Shown here in pieces: positions 43,699 to 52,047 of a DNA stretch of 64,000 nucleotides. The position numbers were made by a program, and so were the translations under genes. A model generated the notes under the pieces. It saw only the letters and a list, made by a program, of their open reading frames with translations. It was not told the DNA's origin and searched no databases. Source of the stretch: Halobacteriales archaeon QS_9_68_17 (GTDB lineage: Archaea > Halobacteriota > Halobacteria > Halobacteriales > Natronoarchaeaceae); assembly GCA_003023565.1 (NCBI GenBank), contig PXSA01000039.1:29720-93719 (forward strand), read 5' to 3'. Numbering within the stretch: position 1 is the first letter of the stretch; each line of letters opens with the position of its first letter.

Positions 43699-44304
43699 AT
43701 GTCCACGGAACTAGGTCCGCTCGCTCGCGAGGTCGTACTCACGGCCCACGATCTCCCGGCCCGCGACCGTTCTCACGCCGATCGAGTCCGCGATCTATCC
43801 GCTCGTCCGGCGACTCACTGCGGTGGCACCGTCGACACCGAGGTTCTCGCCGGCGCGGTCTGGTTACACGACATCGGCCGCCCGCTGGAGCGAACGGGTG
43901 ATATCGACCACCACGACCGATGGGTCGCGGCGGCAGCGGCGGAGTTGCTCGAAACGGAAGGGGTAGCACCCGGTCGGATCGACGCCGTCGAGCGCTGTAT
44001 CAGGTCGCACAGTATCCGGTCCAGTTCCCCCGAACCGGAGTCGGTGGAGGTCCGACTGCCCCTCAATGCGGACAAGTTGGACGCCGTCGGGGCGCGCGGA
44101 CTGGTTAGGTCGCCCTGTATCGTCGGCGAGCGGTCGAGAAGGGCGGGCGAGACGTACGCGGTCATCGACGACGCGTCGGTGCCCGGCGTGCCGTCCGCCG
44201 ACTGTCCGGACATCTCGCTTCTCCGTGAGTGGGCGCGAGAGCGACTGGATCACCTCTACACTGCTCCCGACCGTCGGATCGGCGAGTCCCGCTGGCGCTT
44301 GTGA
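43699..44304 (+). CDS. HD-domain phosphohydrolase
   Basis: This 201-aa protein from ATG 43699 has the HD metal-binding set: RSHADRVRDLSAR, then VWLHDIGRPL (HD), HHDRWVAAAAAEL and LNADKLDAVGARG (final Asp). HD proteins cleave phosphate from nucleotides or signalling molecules. The size and motif spacing are like YedJ/uncharacterised HD hydrolases. No partner gene gives a hint. Confidence 0.78.
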   Translation: MSTELGPLAREVVLTAHDLPARDRSHADRVRDLSARPATHCGGTVDTEVLAGAVWLHDIGRPLERTGDIDHHDRWVAAAAAELLETEGVAPGRIDAVERCIRSHSIRSSSPEPESVEVRLPLNADKLDAVGARGLVRSPCIVGERSRRAGETYAVIDDASVPGVPSADCPDISLLREWARERLDHLYTAPDRRIGESRWRL

Positions 44305-44475
44305 ACGAGTTCTTCGAGCAGTTCGACCGCGAACCAGGCCCCGACCCGAGGACCCGATCCGGTCGAAGCGTTCTCGAATACTGATAGTCGACCGCTCACG
44401 GAGCGGAGCTATCAACCCTCCGGTTATCCAGCTCCCGATATATGTCGGCCACCGAAGCCGCGATCCCTCCGACGG

Positions 44476-44560
44476 CTATCGGTACATCGGTTCCGACCGC
44501 TCCGCCGACTCGTGGAGCGCCTCGATGACCCGCATGTCCCATAGACCGTGACGGCCGTCG
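44476..44560 (-). pseudogene. C-terminal remnant of a Gfo/Idh/MocA oxidoreductase
   Basis: The minus strand reads DGRHGLWDMRVIEALHESAE and stops at 44476, matching the conserved end of Gfo/Idh/MocA proteins (compare GEHGLVDIEAIKAVYEAAET in the intact gene at 46.3 kb). About 28 codons remain, with no upstream body. It is a trace of a lost sugar dehydrogenase at the border of the sugar cluster. Confidence 0.45.
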
Positions 44561-44603
44561 GGAGCGCGGCGACGGAGAGCGTTCCGGGCGACTCCGGACG
44601 CGA

Positions 44604-45779
44604 CTACTCGTAGACGTGCTTACTCCCGGTCTTGTTCGCTTCGATGTAGTCCCAATCGTACTCGACGCCGAGGCCGGGACCGTCGGGAACCGCCACGGTG
44701 CCGTCGTCGTCGACGGCGTCCATCATGTCGGAGTAGCCGCCCTCGTACACTGGCGGCTGCGTGTTCTGACAGAGCGGGTGGACGAGCGCCATCTCGTAGT
44801 AGTTGGAGTTCCGGCAAGCGGCGATGCAGTGGCGCTGCGCGGGGCCGGGCGCGTGGAACTCCACGTCGAGGCCGTACGCCTCCGCCATCCGTGCGACCTT
44901 GATCGCGCCGGTGATGCCGGCGTCGTACTCGGGGTCGGCCCGCAGGAAGTCCGTTCCTTCGTTCCGGGCGAAATCCGACTTCAGCTCGAGACCGCGGACG
45001 TGCTCCGTCTGGAGGATCGGCGTTTCGAGCTTCCGCGCCAGTTTCCGGTGAGCGTGCTGGGAGATGCCGCCGTCGCGGTAGGGGTCCTCGTACCAGAAGA
45101 AGTCGTGTTCGTCGAGCGCCCGCCCGAGTTCGAGCGCGTCGGCGAACGTCTCCAGTTCGCAGGCGGGGTCGTGCATCAGGTCCACGTCGTCGCCGACCGC
45201 CTCGCCGACCGCGTTGACGGCCGCGATCTCGCGGTCGAGGTTGCGGAGCTGGTCGCCGCCGCCCCAGCCGTGGATCTTGAAGCCGCCGAAGCCGCGGTCG
45301 CGACACTCCGCCGCGAACTCCGCGAACGCCTCGGGGGAGTCGAGGCCGCCGGCGTCGTCGCCGTGATAGGTCGACGCGTAGGCGGGGATGCGCTCCCGGT
45401 AGGTCCCCAGTAGCTCGTGGATCGGCGCGTCGTAGCGCTTCCCGGCGTAGTCCCAGAGGGCGATGTCGATCGGACCGATCCCCATCCGGTCGTACTTCCG
45501 CAGCGCGCGCTTGATCTCGGACCAGTGTTTCTCGCGCTTGAGCGGGTTCTTCCCGACCAGGTACTTCGCGATGATGTTGTACTGCGCGGCGGCCGGGGAG
45601 TTCGCGCCGACGTACTCGCCGGTGATCCCCTCGTCGGTGTGGATCTCGATCCCGAACAGCTTCCGCGTCGTCGTCTCGCCGGGCTCGTACACGAGGTTGA
45701 ACCCGTACTCGTCCGTCCCGACGTCCTCCAGCGGGTACTCGAACTCCGTGCTCTCTATCCTGGTTATCGTCGGTGCCAT
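44604..45779 (-). CDS. Enolase-superfamily sugar-acid dehydratase/racemase
   Basis: A 391-aa protein of the mandelate racemase group. Motifs are FGGFKIHGWGGGDQLRNLDRE (K-x-H catalytic pair), DLMHDPACEL, FWYEDPYRDGG and TEHVRG (metal ligands), FLRADPEYDAGITGA and FHAPGPAQRH. KIHGW instead of KxK indicates a branch separate from the XacD-like protein at 9 kb. A TATA-like ctttattac about 26 bp upstream of the ATG at 45779 supports that start. It heads a sugar cluster with a XacA-like dehydrogenase and an ABC importer, so an aldonate or uronate-derived acid is the likely substrate. Confidence 0.83.
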   Translation of the reverse strand: MAPTITRIESTEFEYPLEDVGTDEYGFNLVYEPGETTTRKLFGIEIHTDEGITGEYVGANSPAAAQYNIIAKYLVGKNPLKREKHWSEIKRALRKYDRMGIGPIDIALWDYAGKRYDAPIHELLGTYRERIPAYASTYHGDDAGGLDSPEAFAEFAAECRDRGFGGFKIHGWGGGDQLRNLDREIAAVNAVGEAVGDDVDLMHDPACELETFADALELGRALDEHDFFWYEDPYRDGGISQHAHRKLARKLETPILQTEHVRGLELKSDFARNEGTDFLRADPEYDAGITGAIKVARMAEAYGLDVEFHAPGPAQRHCIAACRNSNYYEMALVHPLCQNTQPPVYEGGYSDMMDAVDDDGTVAVPDGPGLGVEYDWDYIEANKTGSKHVYE

Positions 45780-45862
45780 GCGGCTCAGTTCCGTCGAACA
45801 GGTAATAAAGCTGTCCACCACGCCCGAGGGCGATCTCGAGCGGGCCTCGCGCCGCCGTCCCT

Positions 45863-46200
45863 TCAGTCCCCGTCGAGCGCGCCGATACGGCGGATCCCCG
45901 GTTCCGATAGCCGGAACGAACAGTCGACGTGCGGCGGTTCGATGCCTCGCGGATGCACGTGGGAGACGGCGTGCTCGTGCAGTACCTTCGGATCGGCACC
46001 GACGCCCTGCCACATGTCGTGGTGTGAGGGGACGAGCCGAGACAGTTCGAGTCGGTCCGCCGCCTCGGTCACCTGATTCTCGTCCACATACCAACGCGTT
46101 CGCTCGCCGTGACCGATGTCGTACTCGAGTATCTCCCGACCGAACCGAACGCCATCGCGCCCACGTCGGCGTCGAACGCCGCGGCGACGGACCCGAACGC
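45863..46200 (-). pseudogene. Fragment of an UlaG-like metallo-beta-lactamase-fold hydrolase
   Basis: The frame ending at 45863 reads WYVDENQVTEAADRLELSRL, then VPSHHDMWQGVGADPKVLHE and HPRGIEPPHVDC, the C-terminal block of UlaG-like MBL-fold enzymes (lactonase-like). The preceding segment AFGRE and DAFGSVAAAFDADVGAMAFG lies in another frame, and the N-terminal HxHxDH zinc site is absent. Ascorbate or lactone hydrolysis would have suited the neighbouring sugar-acid genes. Now non-functional. Confidence 0.5.
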
Positions 46201-46330
46201 GTCGGCCCTTCCCGGACGAACCAGTCACCCCACGTGGAACGCGACAGAGGGCGTGACCGTGGCGCGTCTGAACGAACGCGTCAGTGCCGCGGGCGGGCCT
46301 GCGTGGGCGAGCGACGTCGTCGACCCGCCG

Positions 46331-47413
46331 TCAGTCGAGTTCGACCGTCGATTCGGTCTCGGCGGCCTCGTACACGGCCTTGATCGCCTCGATATCGACC
46401 AGTCCGTGCTCGCCGTCGGGGTACGGTTCCTCGCCGGCCAGCAGGCAGTGCGAGAAGTACTCGAACTCCTCCTCCATCTGGTCTATCTGCTCGAAGTCGA
46501 TGTCGAACGTCGTCCCGCCCCGAGAGAGGGTGAGCGCCCGGTCGTCCCACGGGTAGAACGCGGGCTCGACCCGGACGCGGCCCTCGGTTCCGACGACGGA
46601 GACGTGACTCGCCATGTGGGCGTTCTGGCTGGCGGTACAGACGGCGTACACGTGGTCCGGGAAGTCCAGTTGGAACGCGCCGTGCTCGTCGGGGACGTCC
46701 TCGAACTCCTCCTGTACCGACGCCACGGTGCCGCGGACCCGTTCCGGGTCCTCGCCGAGCAGGAAGCGACTCGTGTTCAGCGGATAGAGACCGACGTCCA
46801 TGACCGCACACCCGCCCGACAGTTCCCCGTCGAGACGCCACTGGTCGGGGTCGGGAACGAGTTCGAGGATCGGTTCGGTCATATTGCCGTTGACGAAGAC
46901 GGGGTCGCCGATGACGCCGTCGTCGATGAAGTCCTTCGCGCGCCGGACCGCGGGCTCCGTGTGCATCCGGTACGCGACCATCAGCGTCGCGTCGTGCTCG
47001 TCGCAGACCTCGACCATGCGCTCGGCGCGGTCGACGGTCGCCTCCATCGGTTTCTCACACAGGACCGCCTTGTCGAGCCCCGCCGCGGTCTCGACGAACG
47101 GGAGGTGGCGCGCGTTCGGCGTGACGACGTAGACCGCGTCGTACGCGTCGCTTGCCGCCCCCTCGTGGAACTCGTCGTACGTGATGGCGCGTTCAACCGT
47201 CGGGGACTCCTCGGCGGCCCCGGCCGCTTTGTCGCGGTCACCGCTGACCAGGACGGTCGTCTCGCAGAGGTCGCCGTTCGCGACCGCCGGCATCGCCTGC
47301 TCGCGGGTCCACCAGCCGACGCCGACCATCGCGAACCGGACCGGGTCGTCCGTCTCGGTGATCTCCTGCCAGTCCCGTCGGTCGAAGTCGTCGGCGAGCG
47401 CGTCTACTGCCAT
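46331..47413 (-). CDS. xacA: D-xylose 1-dehydrogenase/glucose-fructose-oxidoreductase-type enzyme
   Basis: This 360-aa Gfo/Idh/MocA protein oxidises an aldose at C1 using NAD(P). The N-terminal Rossmann motif VGVGWWTREQAMPAVANGDL, the catalytic LCEKPMEATVDRAERM and AYRMHTEPAVRRAKDFIDDG closely follow, from memory, Haloferax XacA (Gfo6), including GELSGGCAVMDVGLYPLNTS and the C-terminal EHGLVDIEAIKAVYEAAETE. The product would be xylonolactone or a related lactone. A TATA-like cgtaatagg lies about 27 bp upstream of the ATG at 47413. It lies next to the sugar ABC transporter, consistent with pentose oxidation. Confidence 0.86.
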   Translation of the reverse strand: MAVDALADDFDRRDWQEITETDDPVRFAMVGVGWWTREQAMPAVANGDLCETTVLVSGDRDKAAGAAEESPTVERAITYDEFHEGAASDAYDAVYVVTPNARHLPFVETAAGLDKAVLCEKPMEATVDRAERMVEVCDEHDATLMVAYRMHTEPAVRRAKDFIDDGVIGDPVFVNGNMTEPILELVPDPDQWRLDGELSGGCAVMDVGLYPLNTSRFLLGEDPERVRGTVASVQEEFEDVPDEHGAFQLDFPDHVYAVCTASQNAHMASHVSVVGTEGRVRVEPAFYPWDDRALTLSRGGTTFDIDFEQIDQMEEEFEYFSHCLLAGEEPYPDGEHGLVDIEAIKAVYEAAETESTVELD

Positions 47414-47481
47414 GTCCCGACCCTCTCGCCCGCCCGTAATAGGCGTTACGTTGCCGTGGTAACGGTAACCAACAGCACGGC

Positions 47482-48261
47482 TCAGGCCGGCGTCTGTTCG
47501 CTCTCTTCGACGCCCGAGCGGCCGCTCACCATCCGCGAGACGACCTCGTCTCGCGTGACCGTCTCGGCGTCCAGAACGCCGGCGTCGTGGCCCTGGTGCA
47601 ACACCTTGATCCGGTCCGCGACGCGCTGGAGGTACTCCAGGTTGTGCGAGATGAGCAACACGGAGATACCGCGGTCGCGCATCTGCTCGATGAGTTCCAG
47701 CACGCGGTCCGCGCCCTCGACGGACAGCGCGCTCGTCGGTTCGTCCATGATGACGATGTCCGGGTCGGAGAGCAGCATTCGCGACACCGCGACGAGTTGT
47801 CGCTGTCCGCCCGACAGACCGCCGACGGTCTGGTCCGGAGCGACGTCGATCTCGAGGTCGTCCAGTAGCTCACCGGCACGGTCACGCATCGCCGACTTGT
47901 CCAGCAGGCCGAACACGCGGTCCGGTCCGATCATCTCCTCGCGACCGAGGAACACGTTCCGGGCGACGGTGAGGTTCGGCGCGAGCGCGAGGTCCTGGAA
48001 CGTCGTCTCGATCCCGTGTGCCTTCGCGGCCCGGGGGCTGTCGATGACGACCGCTTCGCCGCGGAGACGGATGGTCCCGTCGGTCGGTTCGTGGGCCCCC
48101 GCCAGACACTTGATCAGCGTCGATTTCCCCGCGCCGTTGTCGCCGACGAGGCCCAGTACCTCCCCCTCGCGAAGCGTCAGATCCACCCCGTCGAGCGCGA
48201 TTATCTCGCCGAATCGCTTGTGGATCTCCCGCATCTCGACGACTGTGGCTTCTGTTGACAT
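47482..48261 (-). CDS. Sugar ABC transporter ATP-binding protein (CUT2-type, single domain)
   Basis: A 259-aa ABC ATPase with Walker A GLVGDNGAGKSTLIK, signature GLSGGQRQLVAV, Walker B IVIMDEPTSALS and H-loop LLISHNLEYL. It is most like the RbsA/XylG half-domains for monosaccharide import. RbsA-like ATPases usually fuse two such domains (about 500 aa); this gene encodes one, so it must act as a dimer. ATG 48261 (MSTEATVVEMREIHKRFG) is used; the longer ORF reads into the divergent promoter. It is divergent from its permease gene. Confidence 0.86.
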   Translation of the reverse strand: MSTEATVVEMREIHKRFGEIIALDGVDLTLREGEVLGLVGDNGAGKSTLIKCLAGAHEPTDGTIRLRGEAVVIDSPRAAKAHGIETTFQDLALAPNLTVARNVFLGREEMIGPDRVFGLLDKSAMRDRAGELLDDLEIDVAPDQTVGGLSGGQRQLVAVSRMLLSDPDIVIMDEPTSALSVEGADRVLELIEQMRDRGISVLLISHNLEYLQRVADRIKVLHQGHDAGVLDAETVTRDEVVSRMVSGRSGVEESEQTPA

Positions 48262-48359
48262 GCGTAACCGGTTCGCGGGAAACGGGTAAACCCTTACGGT
48301 CGCCCCGACGCGGGTGTCATCACCCGAATTTATATGAACAATGGTAGTCATCTGTAACC
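48262..48359. promoter_or_regulatory. Divergent promoter region of the sugar ABC transporter
   Basis: This 98-bp gap drives the ATPase gene leftward and the permease gene rightward. Plus strand: TTTATATG at about 48331-48338, 22-29 bp before the permease ATG. Minus strand: GGGTTTACCC near 48284-48293, about 25 bp before the ATPase ATG. The imperfect dyad ATGAACAATGGTAGTCAT overlaps the permease start and could hold a repressor. Confidence 0.55.
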
Positions 48360-49343
48360 ATGGCAACCGAGCCCACGGCGACCCCCAGGTCGGTCTCCGA
48401 CTACGTCTCCGTCGACACTCTCGGTCGGTACGGTCCGATACTCGGGTTGATAGGGCTGTACTCGTTTTTCGCGGTCAACACGGCGAACTTCCTCTCGTAC
48501 CCCAATCAGCTGAACCTCTTCCGACAGGTCTCGATCATCGGTATCCTCGCTGTCGGGAGCACGTTCGTCATCCTCTGTGCGGAGATAGACCTCAGCATCG
48601 CCGAGATGATGGAGTTCACCGGGCTGTTCATCGCGTCGCTCGCGACGGGCGGGTTGCTCTCCAGCGCGGTCCCGGTCCCGCTCGCCGTCCTCGCCGGGTT
48701 CGGTGCCGCCGTCGTCCTCGGAGGCATCTCCGGGTTCGTGACCAGTCGGTTCGGCGTCCCTTCGTTCATGACGACGCTGGCGATGCTGTTTCTCGCGGAC
48801 GGGTTCGGACAGATCGTCTCCTCCAACCGGCCGATCATCGGCCTGCCCGACGCGTTGCTCCGGCTCGGAAGCGGGAGCACCTTCGGCTTCCCGAACATCG
48901 TGATCACCTTCCTGCTTCTCCTCGCGGTGTCGCAGTTCGTGCTCTCGTACACGCGGTTCGGCCTGTACCTCTACGCGGTCGGCGGCGACGCCGACGCCGC
49001 CGAACTGATGGGGATCGACGTGCGGTTCGTCCGGATGGGCGTACTGGTGCTCTCGGCCGTCTTCACCGTCGTCGCGGGTATCGTGATGATGGGTCGCATC
49101 GGGAGCGCGACGCCCAACATGGGGTCGAACCTCCTGTTGCCGCCTATCGCCGCGGTCATCCTCGGCGGGACCGACCTGTTCGGCGGCCGGGGGAACATGA
49201 TCGGCACCCTCATCGGCGTCCTCATCCTCGGATCGCTGTCGAACGGCCTCAACCTGATGGGCATCGACCCCTCCGGTCAACTCGTCGCGCAGGGCATCGT
49301 CCTCATGGTCGCGGTCCTCGCAAACGTGGCCGGGGACCGCTAA
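48360..49343 (+). CDS. Sugar ABC transporter permease (RbsC/XylH-like)
   Basis: A 327-aa permease with about 8-10 hydrophobic helices and the BPD_transp_2 features VSIIGILAVGSTFVILCAEIDLS, GISGFVTSRFGVPSFMTTLA, FGLYLYAVGGDADAAELMGI and AAVILGGTDLFGGRGNMIGTLI. This is the RbsC family that imports monosaccharides such as ribose or xylose. It is followed 87 bases later by its substrate-binding lipoprotein and is divergent from its ATPase. A leaderless TATA lies 22-29 bp before the ATG. Confidence 0.9.
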   Translation: MATEPTATPRSVSDYVSVDTLGRYGPILGLIGLYSFFAVNTANFLSYPNQLNLFRQVSIIGILAVGSTFVILCAEIDLSIAEMMEFTGLFIASLATGGLLSSAVPVPLAVLAGFGAAVVLGGISGFVTSRFGVPSFMTTLAMLFLADGFGQIVSSNRPIIGLPDALLRLGSGSTFGFPNIVITFLLLLAVSQFVLSYTRFGLYLYAVGGDADAAELMGIDVRFVRMGVLVLSAVFTVVAGIVMMGRIGSATPNMGSNLLLPPIAAVILGGTDLFGGRGNMIGTLIGVLILGSLSNGLNLMGIDPSGQLVAQGIVLMVAVLANVAGDR

Positions 49344-49430
49344 ACGCGGCCTGCGACGGTAACTTCACGCCGTCGACGCGCTCCGACTCACCGGTATAAC
49401 TATAAACGAGCCAATGTAATCGATCAGTGC

Positions 49431-50405
49431 ATGCCAACACACACCAGCAGGCGGTCCGTGTTGCAGGGGGCGACAGCGGCCGGGGTTGTCGGCCTCGGGG
49501 GTTGTCTCGGTCTCGGTAGCGGAGGCGACGACGCGGAGAACCAGACGGCGCTTTCGGTGCCGACGCTCGAGTTCACGTTCTTCGCGCGGATGCAGAACGC
49601 GTTCGACGACGCCATCGACGAGCGCGACGACCTCGGGGGGTCGTTCTACGATGCCGGCAATTCGCAGGAACAGCAGGTTTCGGACCTCGAAACGCCGGTC
49701 TCGCAGGGGGTCGACTTCATCATGGTCGCCCCCATCACCGCGGAGGGTATCAGCCCGGTCGTGGAGCAGGCCAACGAGGCCGACATCCCGATCGTGACTA
49801 TCGACCGAAACATCGCCGAGGGCGACGCCGCTACGTACGTCGCCTCCGACAACGTGGAACTCGGTCGCCGCTCGATGGAACTGTGCCGCGGGTTCATGAG
49901 CGACCTCTCGGACGCGGACGAGTACAACGTCGTCGAACTGCAGGGAACGCAGGGCGCGAGCGTCACCAACGACCGCGCCGAAGGCGCGAGCGAAGCGATC
50001 GACTCGGCGGACGACCTGACCCTCCTCGACAGTCAGGGAGCCGACTTCTCCACGGAGGAGGCCGTGAGCGTGATGGAGGACTTCATCACGAGCCACGGCG
50101 ACGACATCGACGGCGTGTACGCCCACAACGACCTGATGGCGCTCGGCGCTCACCAGGCCGTCAGCAACGCCGACATCGGCGACGTTGCGACCACCGGCAT
50201 CGACGGGAGCGAGGCCTGGGTCGAAGAGATCCAGGAGGTCGACCACTACGGGACCCTCGCTCAGTTGCCCGAGGAGATGGTCCGCCAGAGCATCGACTAC
50301 GGCTTGCAGGCCGCTGACGGCGAGGACCTGGACGATTACTATCGGATCGAGGGACTGGAAGTGACGAGCGAGAACGCCGGAGACTACCTCGACGAGTACT
50401 TCTGA
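49431..50405 (+). CDS. Sugar ABC transporter substrate-binding lipoprotein (RbsB-like)
   Basis: A 324-aa periplasmic-binding-protein I homologue. The Tat signal SRRSVLQGATAAGVVGLGGC ends in a lipobox Cys, so the protein is anchored outside the membrane. The mature part shows FFARMQNAFDDAIDER, VDFIMVAPITAEGISPVVEQ, IPIVTIDRNI and GVYAHNDLMALGAHQAV, as in RbsB-type aldose binders. A TATA-like ataactataaa lies about 28-38 bp upstream, so it can be transcribed separately from the permease. Ligand likely a pentose, given the XacA, XacE and XacF-like genes around it. Confidence 0.9.
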   Translation: MPTHTSRRSVLQGATAAGVVGLGGCLGLGSGGDDAENQTALSVPTLEFTFFARMQNAFDDAIDERDDLGGSFYDAGNSQEQQVSDLETPVSQGVDFIMVAPITAEGISPVVEQANEADIPIVTIDRNIAEGDAATYVASDNVELGRRSMELCRGFMSDLSDADEYNVVELQGTQGASVTNDRAEGASEAIDSADDLTLLDSQGADFSTEEAVSVMEDFITSHGDDIDGVYAHNDLMALGAHQAVSNADIGDVATTGIDGSEAWVEEIQEVDHYGTLAQLPEEMVRQSIDYGLQAADGEDLDDYYRIEGLEVTSENAGDYLDEYF

Positions 50406-50479
50406 CGCGGCCGCCCGACCTCGACCCCGGCCTCTACGCGGCGTCGGTCAGCGAAAAACGACGGCACGCCGAACCGGTT

Positions 50480-51919
50480 TCAGTAGTTGTCGTACACCGT
50501 CTTGCTGATGGTGTAGAAGTCGAGTCCGGCGTCGCCCTGTTCGCGGTAGGTCTCGCTGGAGGAGTCTTTCACGCCGCCGAACGGGACGTGGAGTTCCAGA
50601 CCGGTCGTCTTCTCGTTGACCTTCACGACGCCGGCTTCGACCTCGTCGACGAAGCGGTTCGCTTCGGTATGGTCGTTCGTGACGATGCCCGCCGAGAGAC
50701 CGTAATCGACGTCGTTCGCGACAGTGAGGGCCTCCTCGTAGCCGCTGACGGGAACGACCGACAGCACCGGACCGAATATCTCCTCCTGAGCGATCCGGTA
50801 GTCGGGGTCGACGTCCGAGAAGACGGCGGGTTCGACGAAGTAGCCCTCGCGGTCCAGCGCCGCGCCGCCGGTTTCGAGGGTGGCACCCTCGCGCTGACCG
50901 ACGTCGACGTAGTCGACCGTGCTCTCGAGTTCGGACTCGCTGACGTGCGGACCCATATCGGGGTCGTCGAGACCATGACCCGGTTCGATGACCTCGGCGC
51001 GGTCAACGACCGCGTCCACGAACTCGTCGTAGACGCCCTCGTAGACGATGGCGCGAGAGCAGGCGGTACAGGCCTGTCCGGTGACGCCGAACGCGCCGTC
51101 GGTGACGACGTCCGCGGCCTCCTCGACGTCCGCCTTGTCGGAGACCACCGTCGGGTTCTTCCCGCCCATCTCCATCTGGACGCGCTTGCCGTCCTCGGTC
51201 GCCGTGTCGTACACCTGCTCACCGACCTTCGTACTACCCGTGAACGAGACGGCGTCGACGTCGGGGTGGCTCGCGATGGTGCCGCCCACCTCGCTCCCCG
51301 GGCCGGTGACGACGTTGAGCGCGCCGGCCGGCAGGCCGGCCTCGTCGAGCGCGTCCGCCATCTCGTGGACCACGCCGGGCGCGAGCGACGCGGGCTTGAT
51401 GACCACCGTGTTCCCGGCCGCCAGCGCGGGCGCGGTCTTCCAGGCGGGGATGGCGATGGGGTAGTTCCACGGGGTGATCAGGCCCGCGACGCCGACCGGT
51501 TCGTTTCTCGTGTAGAGGACCGTGTCCCGCGAGCTAGCGCCTTTGACCATGCCGCCGAGGTCGCTCGCCTTCGCGCCGTAGTAGTCGAAGATATCGATCG
51601 CGCGCTGGACCTCGCCGCCGGCCTCGGCCCGCGTCTTGCCCTCCTCGCGCACGAGCAGTTCCGTCAGTTCCTCCTTCCGTCCGGCCAGTACGGCGCTCGT
51701 CCGCGAGAGGACGCGGCCGCGTTCCGGACCCGGCGTCGTCCCCCACTCCTCGCTCGCGGCGGCGGCGGCCTCGACGGCCGCTTCGGTGTCGTCCGCGTCG
51801 GACTGCGGGTAGGTCGCAACGGCCTCGTCGGGATCTGCGGGGTCGTACGTCTCGAACGTCTCTCCCGTACTTGCTTCTCTCCGTTCGCCGTCCACGTAGT
51901 TCAGGCGCTCGTCTGGCAT
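50480..51919 (-). CDS. xacF: Aldehyde dehydrogenase (XacF-like 2-oxoglutarate semialdehyde dehydrogenase)
   Basis: This 479-aa NAD(P)-dependent dehydrogenase has GLITPWNYPIAIPAWKTAPA, the cofactor loop FTGSTKVGEQVY, the catalytic Glu in VQMEMGGKNP and the catalytic Cys in GAFGVTGQACTACS, plus EIFGPVLSVVPV and the C-terminal FGGVKDSSSETYREQG. The last group resembles 2,5-dioxopentanoate (2-oxoglutarate semialdehyde) dehydrogenase XacF of the haloarchaeal oxidative pentose pathway. It is divergent from the XacE-like gene, and both are next to the sugar importer, which supports that role over a generic aldehyde dehydrogenase. Confidence 0.8.
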   Translation of the reverse strand: MPDERLNYVDGERREASTGETFETYDPADPDEAVATYPQSDADDTEAAVEAAAAASEEWGTTPGPERGRVLSRTSAVLAGRKEELTELLVREEGKTRAEAGGEVQRAIDIFDYYGAKASDLGGMVKGASSRDTVLYTRNEPVGVAGLITPWNYPIAIPAWKTAPALAAGNTVVIKPASLAPGVVHEMADALDEAGLPAGALNVVTGPGSEVGGTIASHPDVDAVSFTGSTKVGEQVYDTATEDGKRVQMEMGGKNPTVVSDKADVEEAADVVTDGAFGVTGQACTACSRAIVYEGVYDEFVDAVVDRAEVIEPGHGLDDPDMGPHVSESELESTVDYVDVGQREGATLETGGAALDREGYFVEPAVFSDVDPDYRIAQEEIFGPVLSVVPVSGYEEALTVANDVDYGLSAGIVTNDHTEANRFVDEVEAGVVKVNEKTTGLELHVPFGGVKDSSSETYREQGDAGLDFYTISKTVYDNY

Positions 51920-51944
51920 ACGTGCGAGAGTCGTTCCGTACGTT

Positions 51945-51956
51945 CAAAACGTTTTG
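51945..51956. promoter_or_regulatory. CAAAACGTTTTG palindrome in the xacF/xacE divergent gap
   Basis: A perfect 12-bp palindrome lies 26-37 bp upstream of the xacF-like start, overlapping its probable TATA region, and 92 bp before the xacE-like start. In a GC-rich background this symmetrical A/T-rich site is a candidate operator. A related core AAACGTTT occurs near 12630 before the SDR gene. Confidence 0.45.
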
Positions 51957-52047
51957 CGATCGGCGATGCCAGAACGCCTCCCGGGCGGGTCGCGCTGCCA
52001 TCCGCGCCGACGGGAGTTTTATGACGAACTGGCACGTCGTCCCCTCC

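Noticed and set aside
46109-48289. 726-aa plus-strand ORF
   Set aside because: Antisense of the XacA-like and ABC ATPase genes, both of which have complete motifs on the minus strand. Composition is Ser/Arg-rich and unlike haloarchaeal proteins.
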